Shown here: positions 33,734 to 44,490 of the stretch, in pieces
How the letters are laid out: each line of letters begins with the position of its first letter
How positions within the stretch are numbered: position 1 is the stretch's first letter
From: Casuarina equisetifolia
Lineage: Eukaryota > Streptophyta > Magnoliopsida > Fagales > Casuarinaceae
DNA length: 64,000 nt
Assembly (NCBI GenBank): GCA_028551475.1
Contig: CM052359.1
Span: forward strand, 16,183,583 to 16,247,582
Reading direction: 5' to 3'
Notes under the pieces: model-generated
What the model was told of the DNA's origin: nothing
What the model saw: the letters and a program-made list of their open reading frames with translations, nothing else
Database searches by the model: none
Position numbers and translations under genes: made by a program

Positions 33734-34860
33734 TTAGAAACTTGATTCTGCCAATAGCAGCCCTCGGCAGCTAAGTTGGTATGGAAGAACTGCTGCGCTG
33801 AGATTTGAGGTGCAGGTTGTGACGATCATCCCAGAGTATGAGCTATCCTGCAGTAACTTCAACACCAAACTCTTATTCTCCCAAAGAGGGGAGCTAGGCT
33901 AAAGTTCATTTCAAAACAAAGTGGTTCTCCTTTATTATAATAAATTTGCACCAGTAACTTGAAAGCCAAAGCCCCCATGAATTTATAGTGTCAAAAATGA
34001 CTCATGGTATTTATTTCTAGAAACATCATAAACTTTGATAAGGTAACTCAAAAGTGGAAGCCATCTTTAACATTTTGCTCAGAAATTCTACATACATTGA
34101 ATTCCACAAAAGAATCGAACCAACTAGTTGGTCTTGTAGTATTTCTTACAATAGAGGATAATACCAAAGAAATATAGTTTAAAGGCAAAAAGAAATCTAT
34201 TAAGACAAGAAGGGTTCTTCACATTGATTATGCACAACAACTATGTTAAGAATGTTGCATTTTGCTTTAAAATTACCAATTCAAACTACATTGGAGCCAA
34301 TCGAATTCCATGGGAAGCACAAATACACCTTAGACTACTGAAAGCAGGACTGCAAATTACTTGTAATGACCTTAGAAAAGAAAAAAGAAAAAGCTAAATA
34401 CAGATACTAACCATATATATAATAAATTAAAATATGTGGAGCAGCCAAACCTGTCTTTTACATATGCAAGTAGTTTTGGAGTCAATTTCTCTAAATTCAT
34501 CTATTCCAATGCTTGTTTCATAAGCAACTGGATATTGATGTGGCCCGTCAGAAATAATTAGAACACAAAAATCCCATCTGAAAAGAACTGAAATCAAATG
34601 TCCCAAAAATATACACCTGAAATAGCAATTGAGTTTCCATTGCTCAATGACCCAGAAATAATCAGTTGCAGAGATGGATGCTTGATAAGGGACAAATGTC
34701 AGCAGTGCAGAGACCCTCTACCAAGACCCTGCATGGGATCATCAAGCAGAGGGACAGGGACAAGTGCCAGACCACTTTGAACTGAACCTATGTCTATTGG
34801 AGACTCAGGCACTGAAATCATTGCCAGTTTGGCTTCATCAGTGACATGCGTTTCTGCCAT
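33734..34860 (-). CDS. First coding exons of an unidentified spliced plant gene
   Basis: Proposed exons on the minus strand: 34860-34722 (ATG at 34860 preceded in frame by a stop; MAETHVTDEAKLAMISVPES, then GLALVPVPLLDDPMQGL), 34587-34451 (FRWDFCVLIISDGPHQYPVA, then IDEFREIDSKTTCICKRQ) and 33847-33734 (DSSYSGMIVTTCTSNLSA, then LPYQLSCRGLLLAESSF and a stop). Splice sites are TTG/GTAGAG with GATTTCAG/TT, and GACAG/GTTTGG with CTGCAG/GA. Phases match (139 + 137 + 114 bases). The joined product is 129 residues. Further exon-like blocks downstream suggest the true gene is longer and that the third exon may splice before its stop. I recognise no family. The region is free of transposon signatures. 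Confidence 0.45.
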
Positions 34861-36299
34861 TTTGATACTCCCTTACATTCAAAATGACACCCAACTCAAA
34901 GAAAAATGGTGAATGAAAAACTTATCAGCATCAGTGACCTGTATGAAATTTTCCAAAATAATTGCCTTCCATCAAAGCAACGAATTCTTACAACAGAAAT
35001 AGAATATTAATCATTCAAGGCTCCCAAAATGTCAGCATTGCTCTATGAACATATATAGAAGGGTTACACGGCTATTTGAAAATCAGGATCAAATAGAAAC
35101 AACATTAGCAATATCCCAATGTCTGCAAATGAAATCCAAGCAATCAAAAATACGAGACAAAGCCCATCTCAGCATAAAATACTTCACTAAACATCCAAAC
35201 CCATCAGCAAAACTTAGGTCTAACACACTTGAGGGCCAACAGATTATAAAAGGCCAATCTCCAACACCTAACTACCTAGATAAAACTGAAATATAGAACT
35301 AACAATCGAATTTTTTAACAAGCTGTAAAAAACTAAGACCTACATAACCAACTAATTAGAGAAGTCCTTGAATAAAAGAAGCTTCACCAACCAAACACCA
35401 CAAATTATTAACATAAGTTGCTACAGCCAAGTAAGAAGAAATATAGGCATGGGATTGAGGCCTAGAGTTTACTTCTTGAAAATATGGATCAATGGTTGCA
35501 GAGCAATTCGCTTATGAATTACACGTTTGTTTCACAATCTTAACAAGAAACATGGGCACAATATTTCACAATCATTTAAAATCAAGAGGTGTTAATGGAT
35601 CTTTTAATGGCAATGTACTAGATATTTTTCCAACATGTTCATTGTGACAAAGTACCAGTTTCCACAAATAAAATCTTTCTACCGATCTCAAATGATGCAA
35701 CATAAGTGAGTTCTGATACTCGGTCTCTAACCAAGTGCCTAGAAAAATAGTCACACAAGTATGATAGGCCAAGTGAGAACTGTCTCTAAGACCAATTACT
35801 CCCTAAACAACAGCCTGGAATAAGGTAACTAGATCATCTGACTCAATGCTTAATTTCTCAAGTTCTCTTCATACTAACTTAGGTCCAAGACTGATTTCCA
35901 TCTCAAATGCGAGTCTAATGAGATTATACAAAAAACCATAAGGGTATAAACTCCAATGCACCAAATATCTCACAACCAGCCTGATGGCCACCTAAGTTAT
36001 AGTACGTGCACAACAACAACAAATAAGCAAATCACGTGCGTATTCATAACAGTTACAAGTCAACAGCCAAAATAAATAAATAAAATCGGGTAACACCCGA
36101 CAAGGTTAACCCTATTTGATTAACAACACGACTCACAAACAAACTGATGGCATAAATCCAATAAATACTCCTCCATGTTGAATCCGTTTGTAATCTCACC
36201 AGACTGAAGTTATGATCTCTAGATCAAACACCCCCATTCCACGAACTCTACGCGGAGCTAAACAAACTCTGGAAACCCCAACTCCAAGAATATATTTAC

Positions 36300-36550
36300 C
36301 AAGGTAACGACTACAAAAGCTTCAAAACCTCTACTAGGGACCTCAATTTGATGGCTGGGAAAGCAACAACGGGCACCGCAAGAACCCTAATCACGCATAA
36401 ACGGCCCCTAACCCAAAGAGAGCGAATTCAATCTCCGAGAGAACGTACTAGTAGTTCTTGGAGCGTGGACTCATACATATAGGTCGTTTCTCCCAGCCGG
36501 AGGATAGTGTGTGGACAGTGTAGGGTGCAGCGGAGAGGCAGAAAGGGGAA
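36300..36550 (-). other. Probable 5' leader exon of the minus-strand gene
   Basis: On the minus strand this block is GC-richer than its neighbours. It has a pyrimidine- and purine-rich leader look, short upstream open frames only, and ends at a donor-like TACCTTG/GTAAATAT at 36300. A leader exon here followed by an intron of about 1.4 kb would lead to the ATG at 34860. Start and end are inferred. Confidence 0.4.
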
Positions 36551-37069
36551 AGGAAGGAAATAAATCTGCTAAAACTACTTCATGAAAATCAGAACACTAA
36601 CCAATATTTGGGTCATTTCTGCGTGTCCCCCCATGCGCAGGGCACACTAATCGTTTTAATTTTATCGGATATACAGAAGGACCTGAACCATTTTTTTTTC
36701 TCTAGATAAATATGATATATTTTATTAACCATATCTGCTGCAAATATAAAAGGCAATCTATAAAATTAATTTCTGAAAAATAAAAATAAGGAAATTACAT
36801 ACTAAGTTCTTTGTTGGAGTATACATGTTTTGAAAATAGAAATAAAAAGATCATAAATAAGTGTAACATTATGGTGGTGTATAATTCCTTAAATCATTCT
36901 AATTGTCCTTGAAAGTGTTCTTGGATGAAGGGTAAAAGAGTAACCTCTATGCTTGGATGAAGGGCAAAAAATGTCTTTTGGTCGCCATTGCCGCTTCTCC
37001 CCCGTGTTTTCATCTTAACACCACGTCATCATCCATCATGGAATCGGTGCAACCCTTGGTCGTACACCC
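36551..37069. promoter_or_regulatory. Possible bidirectional promoter between divergent first exons
   Basis: About 0.5 kb separates the presumed leader exon on the minus strand from a first-exon-like block on the plus strand. The interval has an AT-rich centre (36690-36900) flanked by GC-richer shoulders, one with a CCCCCCATGCGCAGGGC segment near 36628. A GA-rich microsatellite starts at 37075. No single TATA box stands out. The assignment rests on geometry. Confidence 0.35.
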
Positions 37070-37239
37070 GGTATAGAGAGAGAGAGTGAGAGAGAGGACG
37101 TTAAAAGGCCGAGTTGGTGACTTCACTAAGCAGCTCCTGACAACTCAGCAATACGGTGTCAGGCTGTTCTGGGTGCGCCAGGGCAGAAGTGAAGCTTAAT
37201 CCTTTTCGTGAAGATGGAAAAAGTCAATCGCTTGCGCTG
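37070..37239 (+). CDS. First-exon-like block, unidentified plus-strand gene (truncated)
   Basis: A (GA)n-rich leader (37075-37098) is followed by GC-richer sequence and ATG at 37214 (MEKVNRLR), ending at a strong donor CGCTG/GTAAGATT at 37239. Possible further exon sequence (acceptor TATGCAG near 37499) is seen, but by about 37600 Copia sequence takes over. The gene is therefore broken, or has a transposon in an intron with its remaining exons outside what I can identify. Only eight codons are in hand, so the product is unknown. Confidence 0.35.
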
Positions 37240-37599
37240 GTAAGATTCTAGGCGCAGGTTAGTTACCTCACCTTGGATATGTTCTACGTCCTTGTAAATT
37301 TCGTTTCACTGATTGGATGCGGTGCGTTTTGTTTGTGTTATGTTGCAATTTTAATGCGTTTGCATGGCATGCTCGTCCTCAGGTTTTGCAGATTACCTGC
37401 ATACATAAAAAATTTCAGCTTTCCGTTTGTTTGAACTTTAGACCCACTACGAGCTATGAGGTCATTCGAACTTCATCGGAGTTTACTTTGTTCTATGCAG
37501 CCACAACGCTGTTTGTTCTTGTTAGGTAGTCAATCACTTTTGGCATCACCTTTGTGGAAATAAATTTACGGCAAAACTCTGCAGGCTATGAAATTTGTG

Positions 37600-39046
37600 T
37601 GATTATTGCTTTAGAAGATGAATTGTAGGTAATGTTACTTTTGAGTAATTTACCTAATAGCTGACAAACATTGGTAATCATTCTCATCAATTTAGCTCTA
37701 GATGGTGTCTTGCAATTGAAGACAATTTAGAGGAGTTTGCTCAATGAATAAACTAGATTAAAGGAGCAAGGAAAATTTGGGTTAACAGATGCATTGGTTT
37801 CAAAAAAGTGAGAGAGAAATGAAAAGAGAAATAGAGATTGAAACAAAGACAGAAGTAAAAGCAACGAAAGAAGTAAGAATAAAGCATCAAATTCTAACAG
37901 GTCACGTGAATCATCATAGTCCAAGAGATGTTAAGTATTACAATTGTGGAAAGTTTGGTCACTATAAGAGAGAATGTTGGAATTTTAATGAGGGAGAATC
38001 TAGGAATGATGACAATAAAAGGTGATAAAGACCTTGTAGAAACTACAATTTATAGTGATTCTTAGGTCAACATATCAAGGCAAATTCCAAGTTTAGCTTC
38101 GACTTAGATTATTGATACAGGTGCGTCTTTTCATATCACTCCACATGAAGAGTATTTCTCATCTTAAAGAGGTGGAGATTTGGGAACAATTGGCCTAGGG
38201 AATGAAGTGAAAGTCAAAATTGTTGGCATTGGTGAAATAGTCTTGGAGATTGAGATTGAATGTCAATCAGTGTTGAAAAATGTTAGGCACATTCCTAAGA
38301 TACATTACAATTTGATATCCACTAATGTTCTTGATGATGAGGGTTATCATACCTATCTTGGTGAAAGTAAATGGAAACTTAGTAAAAGCTCTCTTATAGT
38401 TGCAAAAGAAAAGAAGATTAGTACTCTTTATAGGATTGAAGCTAATATTCAAAAAGATGAAGTGAATACGATGAAGGATAACCACATGGAATTATGGCAC
38501 ATGCAACTTGTACATATAAGTGAGAAAACACTTCAGCATCTAACAAAGAATAAGATCATATCAGGAGTTAGTGGTGTAGATACACGAAGCCTTGTGATCA
38601 TTGCTTAGCTAGGAAACAATCTAGAGTCTTGTTTAAGAAAGGCCCCCCATCTAGAAGGAAATATGTTCTTAATTTAATACACTTAGATGTTTGTATGTTG
38701 AAGATAAAAACCTTTGGTGGTGCTTTGTACTCTGTCACTTTCATTGATGATCACTCTAGAAAGGTATGAGCTCATATATTGAAGACTTAAGAATTAGGTA
38801 TTTGAGGTCTTCAAGTAGTTTTAGGCTATGGTTGAGAGATAAACTAGAAGGAAATTAAAGTGTATCCAGACAAATAATGGAGGTAAATACAGAAGACCAT
38901 TTGAGAAGTATTGCAAAACTTATGGCATTAAGCCTTAAAAGATAGTTCCTAAGACTCCAAAGCATAATGGGCTTACAAAATACATGAACAGAACCATTGT
39001 TGAAAGGATCATATGTATGCTTTCACATTTGGCATTATCTCAATTG
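37600..39046 (+). pseudogene. Tork-like Copia fragment: gag end, protease, integrase
   Basis: In order on the plus strand: gag C-terminal traces (ALEDEL, LPNS, LVIILINLA) near 37610-37690; a CCHC zinc knuckle YYNCGKFGHYKRECW at about 37938-37981; a protease start WIIDTGASFHITPHEEYFSS near 38107; a 142-codon open stretch at 38180-38608 with ELWHMQLVHISEKTLQHL (pre-integrase); and integrase blocks KCIQTNNGGKYRRPFEKYC near 38862 (catalytic Asp changed to Asn) and PKHNGLTKYMNRTIVERI near 38956. Stops and shifts are frequent. RT and LTRs are missing. It ends at the inverted-repeat element at 39047. Confidence 0.78.
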
Positions 39047-39340
39047 TTGGATATTTGTAAACTTAGTAGCTCCTTAGGACCCACGTGTAAGTGAGTGGGT
39101 GTGTTGCTATCTTGAGGTGTCAAGTGCACCGACAAGAGAGTTTGTTAAAAAAAGGCCAGCACCGTAAGCTTAGAGATAAAAGCATGAGTGTGAAATCAAG
39201 TGAGAGAGCTGGGAAGTGCTTTATGCAGAGAAAGCTATCCTCTAGTGACACTGTTGCTCCAATGAGTTAGCAGCTTTGTAACTTAATTCTCAACTTAATG
39301 AAAGGAGAAGGAGAGAGCTACTAAGTTTACAAATATCCAA
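39047..39340. mobile_element. Candidate MITE with 26-bp perfect terminal inverted repeats
   Basis: The left end starts TTGGATATTTGTAAACTTAG and continues for six more bases to 39072. The exact reverse complement closes the element at 39315-39340. The 294-bp unit has no coding capacity and a richer base composition than the flanks. It lies exactly between two unrelated Copia fragments in opposite orientation. No convincing target duplication is visible, and the ends do not show the standard hAT, CACTA or Mutator termini, so the superfamily is open. A rearrangement-born inverted repeat is an alternative. Confidence 0.55.
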
Positions 39341-40922
39341 ATCAACCATGGGATAAAATTGTTTCTTTTAGCTCTTTGATTTTAAGTTTCATGCTCAAGT
39401 TTTCACAAACAACTAATTCATATTGTTTCTTCATTTTCTCATATTCTTCTACCACCAAACTTGATTTCTTTAGTTTGCATTCAAGTTCATCTTTTTCAAA
39501 TTGTATGTTAGACACATTCAAAGAGTTTATTTTCATTCAAAGAGTTTATTTGTTTTAGCATATCATCATTCTTTTTACCTAGGTAAGAGCATGTACCATT
39601 CATAGAGCATACATGAGATTTTGTGCAAGCATTTTCAAATATATCATGATCCTCATGTAAGGAAGATGCAAGAATTTCATAAGCATCTTTTTCATCATTA
39701 ATTTCAGATTTAACAAATTTATATTTTTCTTTCTTTTTTCTATATCTATTTTCCATTTTATTTGCATATTGAAATAGCTCATAAAATGCACTTTCTATAT
39801 CAAATTCAACATCATTTACAAAGTCAGAATCACTTACCTTAGAATCTTTTTCTTTAATGGTTATTGTTGCCATTAAACAAAGGTGTGCTACTTCTTCTTG
39901 TTTTTCTTCATCCAAAGATGAATCTTCATCATCCCAAGTAGCAATCACACCCCTCTTTTTATTTTTATTATCTTTCTTTTTAAGCAAAGGACAATTAACC
40001 TTAATATGTCCTAGTTTTCTATATTCAAAACATAGATTATCCCTAAGATCATATGTTTCTTTCTTCCTAGATTGTCCAACATCTCTAGTTCTTTATTTCC
40101 TAAAAAATATTCTAAATCTCCTAGCTAACATGGCAAATTCTTCTCTATCAAAATTTGATTTTTCATCTTTCCCTACATTTGCCTTTAGAACAATGGACCT
40201 TTTATTTTATTTTTCTCTTTCTTTTCTCATTAATTGCATTTCATGAGTCTTTAGTGATCCTAGCAAGTCATTTAAGCTTAATTCATCTAAATCATGTACT
40301 TCTTCTATGACCATTTATCTAAATTATGTGCTTTTTCTATAACCATCTTTTTAAGGTCCCAACTATTAGGTAAAGACACTAACAATTTTTTTTTATCATT
40401 TCTTTTTTTTTTTTTTGTATATGTCTTACCTTGTAGTTTAAGTTTAGAAAAAATTTAGTAAATCTACCAAATATTTCACTAATATTTTCATATTCTTTTG
40501 TGGTAAAAAATTCATAGTCATGTATGAGCATAATAACTTTGGAAGACTTGACGTTCTTAGTACCTTTATAAATAACTTCTAACTTATCCTAAATTTCTTT
40601 ACAAATGAGGCAAAAAGACACTTTATTAAACTCACGAACTCTCAAACCACTATATATCGTATTCATGGCTTAAGCATTTAGCCCCATGGCCTTAGCTTCA
40701 ATTTTGTTCTAATCACCAATTTTGAGCATTGTAATACCCTTTCTAATGACATGTTGTGCTTCTACATCTTGACCTATAATAAACACTTGTATTATTGTTT
40801 CCAATGACTATAGTTAATACCATTAAACATTGGTGGTTTGTTAAATCCTGTAGCAACTATATCTTTCTCTAATGCCATTATAAGGATTTACTTTAGGATG
40901 TTAAGCCTTTAATAGAGAACCT
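39341..40922 (-). pseudogene. SIRE-like Copia gag, decayed
   Basis: On the minus strand the gag of the family seen at 54076-55964 can be followed from the primer site at 40936 leftward: LLGSLKTHEMQLMRKEREK near 40270, a zinc-knuckle remnant CFEYRKLGHIKVNCP near 40030 (second Cys replaced by Tyr), a 159-codon open stretch 39987-39508 rich in Lys/Glu/Asp, and a coiled-coil-like tail ending near 39345. Stops are present before the knuckle. It is cut off at the inverted-repeat element, and pol is missing. Confidence 0.75.
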
Positions 40923-40923
40923 A

Positions 40924-40995
40924 GCTTTCAATGCCAATTGTTAGGTATAATGGCTAACCAAGAAGGGGGGGTTGAATTGGTTTTCTAATTTATTG
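40924..40995 (-). mobile_element. Primer-binding site and LTR end of the Copia gag fragment
   Basis: GCTTTCAATGCCA (40924-40936) is a degraded initiator tRNA-Met-type primer site in minus orientation. TGTTAGGTATAATGG at 40939 is the reversed end of a SIRE-like LTR (compare TATACCTTACA at 17302), including the CCCCCCC run. Only about 57 bases of LTR remain before different Copia sequence starts near 40996. Confidence 0.7.
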
Positions 40996-41531
40996 AGCTT
41001 CTTCTTTAATTCCTTGGGCTTTGTCATCTCCTTGGTGGACACATCACTTTTCACTCTTCACACATTCCAATATAGCTTTATGTAACTTGTATATGTGGAT
41101 GAAATTATCTTGACTAGCTCCTTGCATGCTCCATTCTTTACTTTATTACAAGCTCTTCATCAGGAATTTTCACTCAAGAATCTTGGCTCCACCCACTACT
41201 TCCTTGGTGTCAAAGTTCAATCCTCAATTGTGAGTCTTCTCCTTTATCAAGCCAAGTTCACATTGGATATCCTTAATTGCACCACGATGCATGAGGCTAG
41301 GCTATCTCCATTCCTTACTCCACGAATAAGCTTCTCTCAATTCAATTGGGTGACCCTTTACCTAATCCCATGCTTGACCATAACATTTATGGTTCTCTCA
41401 AGTATCTCACTCTCACATGACCCAATATTACCTACTCTGTTAACAAGGCCTGCCAATTTCTCCACCGCCCAACCACTACTCACTAGCAAGTTATGAAGTG
41501 TATCCTTCACTAATTGACTATCATTCCCCAC
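40996..41531 (+). pseudogene. Ale/Ivana-like Copia RT fragment
   Basis: The plus strand reads LGFVISLVDTSLFT near 41021, then LVYVDEIILTSS at about 41090 (the catalytic YVDD motif altered to YVDE), LLQALHQEFSLKNLGSTHYF, FLGVKVQSS and, with stops, LTLT-PNITYSVNKACQFL near 41413. This is the palm-to-thumb part of a Copia RT with the start of the RNase H linker. It is cut by an LTR fragment at 41532 and resumes as RNase H at 41818. It is related to the element at 57858-61551. Confidence 0.75.
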
Positions 41532-41752
41532 TGTTGGAAAATAAAGGTTTTGTTATGACAAAATATATTTGTAATTATTTCTTGCAATATGTTTTTCATA
41601 TGTGAAGAAAATCATAGGAAGTAAAAGGTGTACAAATTGTAATATTAATTAATGATAGTATAAAGTAGCCGAGTTCCTACACTTTTTATATAAAACATCT
41701 TTATGAAATGACCTTGAGAAATATCTTATATGGGTGATGTTTTAGATGAATA

Positions 41753-41786
<34 letters not shown>

Positions 41787-41817
41787 CATACTTTAATATA
41801 TTTAAAGAAAAAAAGAT
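41532..41817 (+). mobile_element. 5' fragment of a SIRE-like Copia LTR
   Basis: TGTTGGAAAATAAAGG begins a clear LTR start with the same order as 61552 onward, including the stem-loop region (about 41637-41662) and the GCCGAGTTCCTACA block. It stops near 41817, where Copia RNase H resumes. The rest of the LTR was lost, or this is what remains after a deletion. Confidence 0.75.
41752..41785. repeat. (TAA)n microsatellite
   Basis: About eleven TAA repeats lie inside the LTR fragment. Sister LTRs have only ATAAATAATG at this position (61783 region), so the expansion is local. Confidence 0.9.
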
Positions 41818-42150
41818 ACTTGTGTTAGGTTTTATCTCTTGGAGTTCCTATAAGCAGTGCATTGTTGCTTGCTCCAACATTAAGACTAAGTACAAATCCT
41901 TAGTTAAAACTATGGCATAACTCATGTGGATTGTGTATCTCCTCCATGACTTGCATGCCTTATTGCCTTATTGCCTTAACCCTTCACTCTTTGGTGCAAC
42001 AACATGTCTATTTTGTATTTGATTGCCAATCTTGTGTTTCATGCTCACACCAAACACATAGGGATTGACTTCCACTCCTTATGGGAATGCCTCATTTATG
42101 GCTAGTTATTCCTCCAATTCATTTCCTTTGTTTGTTAGGAATATTGCTAT
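41818..42150 (+). pseudogene. Ale/Ivana-like Copia RNase H remnant
   Basis: After the LTR fragment the reading continues with ISWSS, a degraded EAEYR segment, LMWIVYLLHDLHALLPYC and, in another frame, [20 protein letters not shown] then IGIDFHSL, the C-terminal part of Copia RNase H. Frame changes and stops are present. It joins logically to the RT fragment ending at 41531, so both are one old element split by the LTR. Confidence 0.65.
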
Positions 42151-42382
42151 TCCACTATTATTTTAATGATGATAAAAAGGAAAAAAGGAATATTTCATAA
42201 AAGTGTATTTTTAATACAACAAATATTTTAGAGTTAATGTTTAATTATTTTTCATAATTTATACATTATAAATTATAATAATCGTAATATAATTTAAACA
42301 ATTATTTACATTTGTGAAAGAATTATTAGGAAAAAAAATGAATTAACATTACTGTCATTATTTGTCTTGTAAGAAAAATTGA
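42151..42382. other. AT-rich spacer, nothing recognised
   Basis: Very AT-rich sequence with no frame, repeat or regulatory signature that I can support. Confidence 0.3.
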
Positions 42383-43857
42383 TGTTGGAATGTGTTTGTA
42401 GGAAAATAGGACCATTTAAAATGCAACCTAGCTCTCATAATTTTACCAAGCTTGAAAGCCTAGGATGGTGCATGACCTAGTTCACAACCCAAGACTACAC
42501 TTTAGTTACTGTGTGCAATCCAAAAGGGTTGCGTGACCTAGCCTAAAACTAGAAGCCTAACATGAGTGGTGCACAACCCAAGTGTTGAATGTGCAACCTA
42601 AATGGAAGCATAGCCCATAACTTAAGTGACCTAGATTCTAACCTAGATGTAGGTGACTAAGGCTTGCAAGACATAAGTGTGACCTAAAGATTGGCATGAC
42701 TTAGCTTCTCCAAGAGCAAACTAATTGAGAGTTCATGATATAAAAGTTCACCCATGACCCATTTTGTTCATGTGTGAATTGAAGATTGAAATCGAGTAAT
42801 GGGAGAAGAAAATCAATGTGAACTAGGATGAGTTATGAAGAGAAGAACCTAATCTATCAAACCTATGTGAGATCTAAATCATTCTTGGAGAAAAAGTTTT
42901 AACTTGTGAAAAAACCTAGTTTGAGGAAGATTAATAAGTGATGTTTTTAAAGGATTTGAAGTAGAAAAATTGGTATATCTGCTGAAGAGGAAGACAATCT
43001 ATTGCTTAGAAACTTGTAAATATTTACCCAAAAGTGAAGCAATTTGGAGAAGATTTGTAGGAAGACCCGAGAGACAGATCCATAAACCAAACATAGACAT
43101 ATGAAGACCCAATTCTTGTAACTAAAAGCTACTCACTAAAACACCACCATTTTGGATGTGATTTTTAATTGAAAAGAAGCCACGAAACATAGTTTGACAT
43201 CACTTGGTTCTCTAAACTTTAGAAAAATAATACAACCTTACTTTCTTTTAATGGGAAGAATTTCTACAATGTCAAGTTTGGCAAAAAGGTTTTTAGAATG
43301 GCTATTTTCTTTAAGGTTTGATATAAAAGCTTGCTACTTTACTACTCGAGAAAAGACCTACACGATTTTATTGAGCTGAAAGAAGAAAAATGAAATTAGA
43401 TTGTGAAGCTTTGAGATTTTTGTGAAGATCTTTGGTAAAGTGCTTTATTGATCATATTCTTTGTGATAACTCTTGTATACATTCTTATTTATATACTAAA
43501 TGAAACTTGATTACTATTTTGCACGTAAACTTGATTGTAAATATGAAATTCTAACTTCTTTAGATTTTAGAGGTTTCGTGATTAGAGCTTTGTTTGCTAC
43601 TTAATATCTTTAAAAAGCCCTTTGTCTAGTGATATCCTACATAAAATACAAATTTTAAGGGATTTACTTTGTATAAGGTTAAAAAAGCCTTAGTTTGTAA
43701 GCACATTGTGTTGTAATCCTTTAGTGAAAGGATTATAAAGAGTAGGAGAATGTTTTCTCCTGATCAGTGAGTAAAATAGAATTTAATCGATTGGATTGAA
43801 GGAAAAAGAGGGTGGATGTAGGTGTGAGGGCCTAACCACCATGGTAAATCTAGTTTG
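42383..43857 (+). mobile_element. LTR-like block, Copia type, 3' end missing
   Basis: It starts TGTTGGAATGTG at 42383. A TATA-like TATAAAAG is near 42741. The part from 43140 resembles the R-U5 side of the Copia LTRs: the TGGGAAGAATTTCT, CAATGTCAAGTTTGGCAA, TTTCGTGATTAGAGCTT and GAGGGTGGATGTAGGTG segments all have counterparts near 16500-17100. It stops after CCACCATGGTAAATC without the usual CCTAACA terminus. CTAGTTTGAGGAAGA occurs both at 42911 and 43852, suggesting repeat-mediated loss of the end. Confidence 0.55.
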
Positions 43858-44490
43858 AGGAAGACAACATAACAAAGATGTGAAGGTGGGTGATACTAGG
43901 AGGTTTATGGAAGATGACCACTAGGGAGAGAGATTTTGGAGCATAGGAGTGGGAAGGTGATTGATAAGAAGAATTACTATCTTAAAGGCAAAGTTCCAAA
44001 AGTAGGGAGGAATACTGGCCTGAGTGAGAAGTGTGAGACCAATTTCAACGATGTTATGGTGTTTGCATTCAGCAACATCATTTTGAAAGGGGGAATAAGG
44101 ATAGGAAATACACTAATTGATACCAATAGAATAAAGATATGTGTAAAAGGCTGTTGACAAAAATTCTGAAGCATTGTCACATTGAATAGCTTGTAATTTA
44201 TGCTGAAGCTAATTCTCAACAAAGTTATGAAATGTGGTAAAAATTGTAAGAAATTGATAGTGGGTTTGAAAAGTATAAAGCCAAGTAAAACGAGAAAAAT
44301 CATCTATAAAACATGTGCAAAATATGTTTTTACAATAGGGGAAGGTCTCTATATATCAAAATGAACCAGTTGGAGGGGCTTACTAAACCTAGAAGGAGTA
44401 CGGGGTAGGGATGACTGTGACACTTACTAAAAGCACAAACCTCATAAGGGAGATACAAAGGAGAGATGTAAGGAATGTGGGTGGACTTCA
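43858..44490 (-). pseudogene. Copia integrase fragment
   Basis: On the minus strand, CAFSKCHSHPYPVLLLG near 44440 (zinc-finger region), PLQLVHFDI near 44375 (first part of the catalytic core), NFVENQLQHKLQAIQCDNAS near 44200 and a SEFL segment give the core of a Copia integrase, interrupted by shifts. The rest of the element is absent. At about 44490 it abuts Gypsy sequence with no LTR between. Confidence 0.6.

Noticed and set aside
34598-34780. 60-codon plus-strand open frame with several Cys residues
   Set aside because: It is the shadow of the better supported minus-strand exons, where splice sites and phases agree. The plus-strand reading has no splice or promoter support.
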